A DNA stretch of 64,000 bases, taken from assembly GCA_963971535.1 (NCBI GenBank), contig OZ020598.1:85831168-85895167 (forward strand), read 5' to 3'. Below, in pieces: positions 48,535-57,304 of this stretch (position 1 is the first letter of the stretch; each line of letters begins with the position of its first letter). A program made the translations under genes and the position numbers. The DNA comes from Notolepis coatsorum. Taxonomy: Eukaryota > Chordata > Actinopteri > Aulopiformes > Paralepididae. The notes beneath the pieces were generated by a model that saw only the letters and a list, made by a program, of their open reading frames with translations, had not been told where the DNA came from and did no database searches.

Positions 48535-49553
48535 ATCAAATCAAATCAAATTTATTTATAAGGCCCGACAACACACGTTAATGTCCCCATGGGCCGTACA
48601 TGTCTTCTTTAAACAAGTCAAGAAGAAAACATAACAATAAGTCAAGAACAGAACAAGAACACCATAAGGTCCAACACATTTAAAATAAATGCAAATAAAT
48701 GAAAGAATGCAAGCACTCCCAGACATACCCCACGCGAAGGTAAGGAAAAACTCACTAAAACCTAACAATAGGGAAAAATGCTCCACAGGCAGTGTGGAGG
48801 AGAGAAACCTTAGAAGGGCCATTCAAGGGGGGATCTCCCTTCTTAGATGTCGGTGATAGTAGTGTTGCAGACTAACAGTTGGTAAGCATGCACTCAAGTG
48901 TGTAGTGAAACACAGATGAGTGCATGCAATAGCAACTGAACATTTTGAAAGATTAAAGATAGAGCTGATAGCGATAGCAACTGAACATTTTGAAAGATTG
49001 AAGATAGAGCTGATAGCGAATCTATTTGAGGCACAGGGGCGGCGCAAAGAGGGTCGCGTCCTCCCCGTCTTAATCACGGGACATTCAACACTCCGGTCAT
49101 TGCTCAGAGACAGCCGGAGACAGGGAGATAGGGGGCGGCGCAGAGAGGGTCGCAACCTCCCCGACATCATCGCGGGACGTCCAGCACTCCGGTCACCACT
49201 ACGAGACCTCCGGAGACAGGGAGACAGGAGGGCACGCAGAGAGGGTTGCATCCTCCCGGCCTTCATCACGGGACGTCCGACACTCCGGTCAGCACTCCAG
49301 GACAGCAACTCACAGGGGGACAGGGAGACGGGACAGGCGTTAGACAGCTCGTGTGATTGTAGTGGGCGGACATAGCAATAGATACAAGTGGTAAGCATAT
49401 ATGTGAATAGAGTAGATATATGAAGTAAGCATATTATGTGAAGAGAATAGAAGTACTTAACCCAGCAATGAAACCGCGTTGACACACCAGTTGACAGGAC
49501 CACGGACAGACGACGGTAAGTAGCTGATCCAAGGCCTCGGTGGTGCATGTTAC
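48535..49553 (-). mobile_element. LINE-G copy 1, 3' region
   Basis: Reverse-oriented relative to the copy at 58086-59211 and about 95% alike by eye. The 3' end is a TCAAA/TTTGA repeat tail at 48535-48555, preceded by an AATAAATTTGATTT-type end. The body holds three GC-rich units of about 93-96 bp and a duplicated 45-bp segment. Conserved open frames (minus 49563-48823) exist in both copies, but I recognise no domain. It may be the 3' untranslated region of a LINE. Confidence 0.7.
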
Positions 49554-49644
49554 AATAATCCATGTTTTTTTTTTTTTAAACAATCACTATTAAGCGCGTG
49601 AACAACAAGTGTCACACCTTTCACCCTAGTCGCAGAACTGGACA
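49554..49644. other. spacer with T-run
   Basis: A T-run at 49564-49576, then unique sequence. Confidence 0.4.
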
Positions 49645-49780
49645 GGTTAGGGTTAGGGGGTTAGGGTTAGGGGGTTAGGGTTAGAGTTAGGGTTAGGGTA
49701 ACCCTAGGGTAACCCTAACCCCCTAACCCTAACCCCATAACCCTAACCCCCTAACCCTAACCCCAACCCCAACCCTAAAC
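49645..49780. repeat. interstitial telomere-like repeat, head-to-head
   Basis: TTAGGG/TTAGGGGG units run from 49645 to about 49698, then GGGTAACCCTAGGGTAACCC, then CCCTAA/CCCCTAA units to 49780. The TTAGGG-to-CCCTAA polarity is that of an end-to-end telomere fusion. Units are degenerate. Confidence 0.85.
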
Positions 49781-50035
49781 CGAATTAAAAAAATTGTTAA
49801 AATCCTGAAAATGAATAAATATTCTATATGTATGGTGAGGACTGAAGTTAATAATGATATTCATGAAAGAAAATTGGAACAATACATTAAAAAGATATGT
49901 TTTTACTGAGATTGCAGTTTCGGTCACTAGGGAGACAGGTAGTGGGTTTTTTGAAGGTTGACTCGAGGGTTAAACTGGGTATAAAATATATTAATGAGTA
50001 CTACTGGGTGTAGTGCTAATCAGATAATATTAAAG
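49781..50035. other. unassigned sequence
   Basis: AT-rich, unique-looking. Confidence 0.4.
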
Positions 50036-50905
50036 GAACATGCCAACTTTTGGGGAAATTAGCTTATTTGCCATCTACCCCTGAGTTAGACAAGCAGATA
50101 CATACCCTTTTCTTGTCTGTGCATGCATTCGGAGTAGCGAACACCACACTGTTAGCCTAGGTTAGGGTCTCATTCCCGAACGGATTTACGACCAAAAATG
50201 TCCTCTTAGGCAGATTTCTGCCCATTTAAGACATATTAGGGCTGGTATAGCGCGATTCCCCAAATTTTCCTGAGATCAGATTTGAGCGTGGCTGAGAGCA
50301 GATTTAAGAGTGCTGAGGAGCACACTTATGATTGATTGACTAATTGAAAATTGTATTAACTTGACAGACTGTGTTCTCATAGTGATTCCTTCATGTCAAC
50401 GCTACAGGCCACCTTGGAATTAATTACTTAATCACAATTAAAATAAATATGACAATATTTGTACGATAAGAAATTACGCATTTGATGTCGGAAAAAATAA
50501 ACAATATGGATTCATCTGATCACAGGGCAGCTGGATTAACCATATCTGAACCAGCTATTTTGGACAAATGTATAATTACTTTAATTACTCAGATATTCAA
50601 ACACAATTATGCAATTATTGTGAAATGATTGAAAATAATAATTATTGAATGCCTTCTGTGGAATTTGTATTTCTTATTTGTTACATATCTGTTTAATGGT
50701 ATACAATGGGACAGACCTTTGTTTGATATAAACCTGCATTCCTTCGAATATATCATTAATCAATTAAACTTATATTGAAATACACTATATAGCCTATACA
50801 CCAACACTGAAATGACAGTGGATAAATAAATAAATAAGAACTAAAGCTAATCGGTGGAAATAGACTGCATTAATATTCCATAACAAGTCTTGTGTGCGCC
50901 AGTAT

Positions 50906-51153
50906 GGCCTACGTGTCTAATGAATGAACAGTATAGGCTTAATATATTCTAGTTACTTGTTTCATTAGGATTTAGTAGATACTATATATATATGCTCTGC
51001 CCTACGTACAGTATAAGTACAGTCTTATGTATACAGACTGTACCTATACTGTACGTAGAGCAGAGCATATGTATAGTATCTACTAAATCCTAATGAAACA
51101 AATCATTAATGGAATAATAAGCCTATACTGCATTCATTAATTACGCCGTAGGC
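50906..51153. repeat. 248-bp imperfect palindrome
   Basis: Arms of about 120 bp run from ggcctacg to agtacagtct and back from agactgtac to cgtaggc around a loop near 51030. The inner 65 bp (gtttcattaggatttagtag, then agtatctactaaatcctaat) are almost perfectly paired; the outer parts have several mismatches. It could be a foldback element. Confidence 0.85.
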
Positions 51154-51165
51154 TATATATATTAT

Positions 51166-51290
51166 GTAAACAAGACAAACGTCTTTCTCTGGTCTGCATC
51201 CACTTAACAATTGTGTGCTATTGAGCCGTACTGTATTGTACCCATTTTGCAATCTGTTAAATACAGTTTTCATTAATTCATTCATATACA
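51166..51290 (+). mobile_element. LINE-E 3' tail fragment
   Basis: tgtaaacaagacaaacgtct through caatctgttaaatacagttt to an ATTC-type tail. It matches the end of LINE-E (36290-36416). Confidence 0.85.
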
Positions 51291-51618
51291 GTACTGCGCG
51301 CGAGTGTGTGTGTGTGTGTGTGTGTGCGTGCGCGCTGCGGCAGGTGTACCACGAGCTGTACTATATATGATGCCAATACATTAATCGAATCTAATTTTGA
51401 TGTGTCGCAAGCAGTGTTGGGACTAACGCGTTACAAAGTAACGCGTTACAGAAACGAAGTTACTTTTTGCCGCAACTAGTACTCTAACGCATTACTTTTG
51501 AAATTCAGTAACGCTACTTACGTTACTGAATGGTTTGTTAGTTCGTTACTGCGTTCTTTTTATGTAGATTCATAGCGAGCGTCCTTATTTCGCCTGCGTT
51601 TGTTTTGTTTACTGTAGA

Positions 51619-51662
51619 CTGAAAGGCGCTATATAAAACGAAGTATTATTATTATTATTATT
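51619..51662 (+). mobile_element. LINE-A type 3' tail, 45 bp
   Basis: gaaaggcgctatataaaacg followed by (ATT)n, the same end as LINE-A at 17080-17134. Confidence 0.8.
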
Positions 51663-52107
51663 TCTTTCCGTAGCCTCATTCTGGTTTCGCACTTCTGATT
51701 GGCCACTGACGTTCTGAAAGAAATAGGCGCTCTCTACAGTAAACAACAAGAGGACGCTCGCTATGAATCTACATAATAAGAACGCAGTAATAATAACGAA
51801 CTAACAAACCATTTAGCAACTACTTGGAGAGATAATTAATATACAACATGGAAACGAGATAAAGAACATGTTTGAAGGGCTGCTGGAGTCAACTGGACTA
51901 ACGTTACATCTCGACCACCGCAGACTGGTGACGGTGAGTGCAATGTGTTCACTGAAACTCAAGATCAACGGATTTTGACTGTACTTAATCTGCCAGGGAA
52001 TCTCATAATACTAATCAAACAATATAAATATAGTCCTTTCATGCACAATTGATATCCTAACTATTCTAACGTTGCAATGCTTTGATAACAACGCTGCAAG
52101 ATGGTTA

Positions 52108-52500
52108 TGAATGAATTAATGAATGGATGAATGAATGAATGAATGAAAACTTTATTTAACAGATTGCAGAATGGGTACAATACAGTACGGCTCAATACAT
52201 ACAATTGTTAAGGGGATGCAGACCTGAGAAAGACGTTTGTCTTGTTTCCATCAGGGTCCCCCATTTTCAATTCATATAGACATTTATGACATACACAACA
52301 TACATGACATTTATGGCATAGGGACATATAGGTATTTAGTACTGATACATTTGTGACATAAGCGGTATTCAAATATACAGTACTGTTACCCCTAGATCCT
52401 GACAGAGTATATACATATGATGGGGAGGGGACTGTACATTAGGAGGGGGTGGGTGGGTGGGAGAGAAATATACATACAGCGGGGAGGGAATATATAATGA
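52108..52500 (-). mobile_element. LINE-E 3' end, reverse orientation
   Basis: A GAAT/ATTC tail, then the reverse complement of the LINE-E 3' untranslated region (36045-36416), about 390 bp. Confidence 0.85.
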
Positions 52501-53300
52501 AACGCTCTAGACCACATTGCTTAGCAGAGTTCGGTGATGTGAATGGAAACTGTCAAGTTGATCAACCGATTTTGAGTATATGGGGCATGGGACTTGAGCA
52601 ATTTATTTTTTTTATTTTTTTTTAAATAACTAAATAGTTACTTTTCACAGTAACTCATTACTTTTGGGTGTAAGTAACTAGTACAGTAACGAAGTTACTT
52701 TGAAATGAAGTAACTAGTAAAGTAACTGAGTTACTATTTTTCAGTAACTAGCACAACACTGGTCGCAAGACTCGCAAGGCACTTCCTCCATTCCATTTTC
52801 ATGCGGCTGCGTCATTAGTTGCCTTATAAGGAGCTCTGGAGGCGTTGTTTTGTATGCAAATGACCTAGACAGGAACGCGCATTCGTGTTTAAGACATGGT
52901 GTCATTCCCCAAGCAGATGTCACAGGTGCGACCGTTTGAGCCACTTAAGACATATTACCAGCACGTTGGGGACTCAGAGTGAACTTGTCATTGATTCTGT
53001 CTCAGTCGGTTCCAAGATAAGTCTTCCAAGAGAACTCTTTGGACAATGTTGGGGAATGAGACCCAATACTGGAAGTAGGTTCCTCCATGTAGCCTAGTTT
53101 CCAACAGTCACGAAATACACTCCAAATACAACTCCAAAACCTTCCTGTAAACATGTTGTGATCTGTGTATTTACCACGTGGAGAAATACAAAATTTTAAT
53201 TAGACATTTTCGTTTTCTAAGCAGATACATACTCTGAAATGTTTTTTGCCAAACCACTGCTGCCTGGGCGCAGTGATTTCACGCATCACCTCAAAAGCCC

Positions 53301-53734
53301 TGTTTTTTTGTCTGTTAAACTTTCTTCTACCTTGTGCCGTGGGTATTTTATTAATTCCAATCTGGTGACAGTTCCATACACCCCGAGTCTGTCACAATAT
53401 ATACGGTAAGAATAAATATATATATATACGGTATGAACAACATTATTGTGCATGCTATCATACAGAGGTATATGGGTTATATGCAGGTGTATAAGTAGGT
53501 ATATAGAATGATTATATGCAGCTATATTCAGACAGATATGTATATAGGGTATCCTATATATATGCGTATATATGCAGTAAATATAAATATATAAATGTAT
53601 ATGCGATATATACAGCACTGTTGTACATGCTATCATACAAAGTATATGGGTAGACTATAGTGGGTAGATTATTATGATTACTATGATTAGAGTGCAGGGC
53701 AGTTGACAGTGAAAGCAGTAGGTAGGTATAAATT
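53301..53734. other. AT-rich spacer with a diverged duplication
   Basis: catgctatcatac..agtatatggg occurs near 53450 and 53625, a diverged direct repeat rich in TATA words. No gene. Confidence 0.45.
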
Positions 53735-53744
53735 ACCAGACATA

Positions 53745-54174
53745 GGGCGGCTGGGTAGCGCAGTCGACTACCACCACAGAGACTCTGGGATCGAATCCAG
53801 CTGTCAGCGGTACCTCCGGCTTGGTCAGTTGTCCCTACTAACACAATTGGCAGTGTTAGCTGGTGGGAAGCCGTTGGGGTGTGTGTCCTGGTCGTTGTAA
53901 ACTGCGGTTCCTACTGGTCGGTCGGGGCGCCTGTTCAGCAGGGAGGGGATCGGGGGGGAAATAGCGTGAACCTCCGCAGGCTTTACATTCCCCCAGTGAG
54001 AGTCCTCGCTGTCAGGTGAAAAGAAGCGGCTGGCTGACTCCACATGTATCGGAGGAGGCATGTGGTAGTTCTACACCCTCCCTAGGCCGACAGTGGGGCA
54101 ATGCGCGCAACGACCAGGAAGGGAATTGGCATAATGACTAAATTGGGATGGGAGAAAAATACAGAAAAAGTTAA
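53745..54174 (+). mobile_element. tRNA-derived SINE, copy 2
   Basis: A 10-bp duplication, accagacata (53735-53744 and 54175-54184), flanks it. The 5' end starts gggcggctgggtagcgcag, with an A box tagcgcagtcg (53756-53766) and B box ggatcgaatcc (53788-53798) at tRNA-like spacing, so this is an RNA polymerase III promoter. The body matches copy 1 at 26700-27139. The 3' end is AT-rich (gggagaaaaatacag). Confidence 0.9.
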
Positions 54175-54339
54175 ACCAGACATAGGCAGAGAAGCCTGTC
54201 ACACAGTCCTCGACCTGGATCAAATACATCAACTCTGAGAGACGGACAGAATAACTCACAACAGTAGTGTGGAAAAAGTGCTTAGTTAGACGTGTAGAAC
54301 AAAAATAAAATGTGTGTCTGCATGCACGTGTGTGTGTTG

Positions 54340-54851
54340 TAGGGCTAACCCCTATTAGTCGATTAGTCGACTGATCGGTCGAAAGGAGCCGTAGTCGAAC
54401 CTCTTAGTCGAATACAAAAAAAATATATATATATTTATAATTTTTAATTTTTTTCATTCTTTCCAAAAGAAAAGAGGCCTAGAAGCGTAGCTAACGCTAA
54501 TGGCACACATACCAGAGGCTAACTGCCTATGAAAACAGGCACAGAGGCACTGAAAGAGGATTTCACCCATCTAATGAACACACTAGACTAGACAAATATC
54601 AAGATGTATCCATCAGTGGACCAATTGCATGCTTTTGCAGAGGACAAGAAGCCTTCAGTCGACTCATTCAGACATTAAGCACCCCCCACAGCCCAAATGG
54701 AATGATAAAAAAAAAATAAAAAATAATAATAATAATTAAGAAAAAAATAAAATATTACATTTTTTTTTTTTTTTTTTTTAGTCGACCAATAGTCGACTAA
54801 CGGCAAATTTTGGCCAATCATAGTCGACCATCATAGTCGGGGACAGCCCTA
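54340..54851. mobile_element. hAT MITE
   Basis: Perfect 8-bp duplications GTGTGTTG (54332-54339 and 54852-54859) flank inverted ends tagggctaaccc and gggacagcccta. AGTCGAC-rich subterminal repeats lie at both ends. The interior is AT-rich with no coding capacity. Confidence 0.92.
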
Positions 54852-54859
54852 GTGTGTTG

Positions 54860-55130
54860 TAGTACTCTAGTCCGAGTCCTGGACTGATTTTCAGGACTCA
54901 TGACTGGACTTGGACTTGAGCACTGATGACCCAGACTTGGACTTGGACTCGAGCATTGACTGCATTCGGACTCGGAAGGTGCAGACGAGGACTCTGACTT
55001 GTTAATTGATAAATACAGGACTCATCTCAGGCTCTTCTTTGGTGACTCGGACTGGACTCGGACTCGAACACTGGGGACTCGAGACTCGACTCGGACTCAA
55101 GATTTAGTGACTTGACTACAACACTGGTGG
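54860..55130 (+). repeat. GGACTCGGACTTG-type simple repeat
   Basis: Irregular repeats of ggacttggact and gactcggactcg over about 270 bp. Confidence 0.8.
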
Positions 55131-55494
55131 GGTTGCCCTGTTTTCTAGAGCCAGAAAGAGGAGGAGAGAAGAGAGGAGAGGAAAGGGAGGAGAAGAAAGA
55201 TGAAATTAGTTCACGAATGGAGGAATATATATATATGAAGAGATAGAGTGAGACAATGACAGGATGAAGATCATTATAATCCACTGTGTTAGAATCAACT
55301 CCAGTAAAAGTCACACCCCCTCCTATCTTAGTTATTATGTATTCACAGACTGAGGCCCCACTACCAATTATCCCTATCGAACAACAGCTATACATCCTAT
55401 ACTGCTTTAAGTGGATCAAAGGCCATTTCTCAAGCTGTTTTGTTGTGAGCTTTGTAACTAATTACAAAATGTCAAGTTAAGGCTGTAAGGCTCG
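55131..55494. other. unassigned sequence
   Basis: A purine-rich stretch at 55150-55200, then unique-looking DNA. Confidence 0.4.
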
Positions 55495-55508
55495 TTGTGT
55501 GTATGTGT

Positions 55509-55556
<48 letters not shown>
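55495..55556 (+). repeat. (TG)n microsatellite
   Basis: About 60 bp of TG with TATG interruptions. Confidence 0.95.
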
Positions 55557-55559
<3 letters not shown>

Positions 55560-55655
55560 GCTCGTAAACACATATATGTCCAGTTTTAAATATTATAATT
55601 ATTACCATGAAAAAGAGGGGCATTGTAGTTAGTTATTTTAAGAATTACGTCAAAA

Positions 55656-55760
55656 GATTAGATTAGATTAAAATGTATTGTTATTATACAGCACAAGTAC
55701 AGTACATCGAAAATAAGTGTGGCATCCAATCAGAGTGCAAATGTAACAGTAACGTGTAAT
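55656..55760. repeat. dispersed repeat with ATTAG tail, copy 2
   Basis: Matches 48268-48380. The remainder (gatatacaatgtagaggtga) is found at about 57008-57035, so 55761-57005 is an insertion. Confidence 0.75.
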
Positions 55761-55763
55761 TAA

Positions 55764-55907
55764 GCATTACATCACGCGCAGGAGTGGTTTGTGACCAATA
55801 AACCATGCCTAGGGGTGGTCGTTAGGCCCGAGGCGCAGCCGAGGGTCGTTAGACCCCCCTAGGCATGGTTTATTGGTCACAAATCACGACTGCAAGTGAT
55901 GTAAAGC
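55764..55907. repeat. 144-bp foldback, arms of about 70 bp
   Basis: The left arm gcattacatcac ... tgaccaataaaccatgccta is mirrored by taggcatggtttattggtca ... gtgatgtaaagc, around a centre gaggcgcagccgaggg that is itself self-complementary. A few mismatches only. Confidence 0.88.
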
Positions 55908-56544
55908 TTTTATACAACTGCCAGATTCATCCAACCTTATTTCTATACAATAAACACACATTAATCGAAGATTTATTGAAAAAACCATCCGCCAGAAAAA
56001 GTAGTTCCCACAACTACAAAAAAGACAAGTTGCCTCCATGTGGAAGCAGCTTGAAGTGCATCCAACCAAACTAACACATCCAACTGTGTATTATTGGAAT
56101 GATTGAGAGAAGTTGCCTCATGTGGAAGCAGCTTGAAGTGCATCCAACCAACTAACACATCCAACTGTGTATTATTGGAATGATTGATTGAAAATTTTAT
56201 TACCAGATGCAGAATGGGTACAATACAGTACGGCTCAATACACACAATTGTTAAGGGAATGCAGACCTACTTTCCATAGAACTTCATTCTTAGATGCTTC
56301 TATATAAAGTAGGTAAAACAAATTAAAAAGTCTTCTTTGCCCTATAGGAAAAAAACGTTTTCTTCGCCCTATTCTTTTATTTATTTTTTTAAACCTACTG
56401 TAGAGGGCCTAAACTTAACCAGTTGGAAACCAAGCGTACAGTAATAAAATTAGCAATCAATCAATCAATCAACTCAATAGGCCATGCTCACTTAGAACAG
56501 CGCAGCACCCAGCTCTCTGACTATCCCCCGCGTTGCAGGCAGAG

Positions 56545-56632
56545 TGTGTGTGTGTGTGTGTGCGTGCGTGTGCGTGCGTGTGTGTGTGTGCGTGTGTGTG
56601 TGTGTGTGTATGTGTGTGGGGGGGGGGGGGGT
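56545..56632 (+). repeat. (TG)n/(CG) microsatellite and G-run
   Basis: TG repeats with CG interruptions, ending in a run of 12 or so G. Confidence 0.92.
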
Positions 56633-57040
56633 GTGGCGGTGGGTGGAGACTAGAGCGAGCGCTGACAGTCGAAAGGAAAAATAAATTGAAAAAAAAATCG
56701 CAAATTAATCCATCAATCAATCCGCGATTTTTCTTTTGTTACAGAATGATTCAAGACCCATCAATTACATCATCCAACATTGTTTAAACGACTAAGACAT
56801 TCGCTGTGACAGAATCGCTTGATATTTAGTCGTTTAGTCGCCATTAACATATCCATTTGTAAAGATTATTGGCCACCTTCTTGTGATCCGGCGGAGTGAT
56901 GTGATGTGGGTCGGTTGTGGGCGGGTCCTGGGCCAGCAGCGTGGATTGTTGCCAATAAAGACGTGTTAATGGCCAATCAGAATCGAGAAATTTGCATGCC
57001 GTTGTATAATAGTGATATACAATGTAGAGGTGATTATATA

Positions 57041-57300
57041 AAAAGCTCTATCCATCTCTAGATGTACAGTAGTAAACACAACAACACATTATTGTGAGTC
57101 CAGGAGAAAGTCAAGTAAATCAAGACAACAGTACCCCTTATTTAACAACAATGAACTTCTACGACTTCTGATACGAGCTATACTCTGGGGTTGGCTGGAT
57201 GGACCATACTTGTAAGAAGGAGAAATGCACTATGGGTTTTGATCTGTTCATAGGCTACAGTATGTATAAGAAAAAGATTACATTAGACCGGTTTTATCCT
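57041..57300. other. unassigned sequence
   Basis: Unique-looking flank of the TTAA element. Confidence 0.4.
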
Positions 57301-57304
57301 TTAA

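Larger units (their letters stand above)
51412..52761. mobile_element. hAT non-autonomous element with inner inverted repeat
   Basis: Perfect 8-bp duplications GTCGCAAG (51404-51411 and 52762-52769) flank the ends cagtgttgggactaacgcg and gtaactagcacaacactg. Repeated GTAACG/GTTACT words are subterminal. Inside, 51530-51592 and 51752-51822 are inverted copies of each other (atggtttgttagttcgttac type). A 45-bp LINE-A tail (51619-51662) lies between them, and a LINE-E 3' end (52108-52500, minus) further right. No transposase. Confidence 0.92.
50165..53064. mobile_element. TIR-bounded element with palindrome and hAT inside
   Basis: gggtctcattccc (50165-50177) and gggaatgagaccc (53052-53064) form a perfect 13-bp inverted repeat. 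No convincing target duplication. The interior contains the palindrome 50906-51153, a LINE-E tail and a hAT element. The superfamily is unknown. Confidence 0.5.
50036..53300. mobile_element. dispersed fish repeat split by a TIR element
   Basis: The left part (50036-50164; aggaacatgccaacttttgg, then cacactgttagcctag) and the right part (about 53065-53300; tagcctagtttccaac, then ttgtgatctgtgtatttacc) look like two halves of one repeat I remember from fish genomes, joined through the word tagcctag. The left end follows a TTAA. The class is uncertain. Confidence 0.4.
55761..57005. mobile_element. insertion bounded by the split ATTAG repeat; foldback at left end
   Basis: Inferred from the interruption of a repeat that is continuous at 48268-48410. 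It starts with the 144-bp foldback and contains a roughly 85-bp direct duplication (56028-56110 and 56113-56190), a LINE-E tail (56185-56262, minus) and a (TG)n tract (56545-56632). The transposon class is not identified. Confidence 0.5.

Noticed and set aside
50036-53300. Firm superfamily assignment of the outer repeat (Chapaev or Kolobok)
   Set aside because: Only memory of similar sequence supports it; ends and duplication are not clear.
53745-53820. A genuine tRNA gene
   Set aside because: A and B boxes are present, but cloverleaf stems do not close, and a SINE body with target duplications follows.
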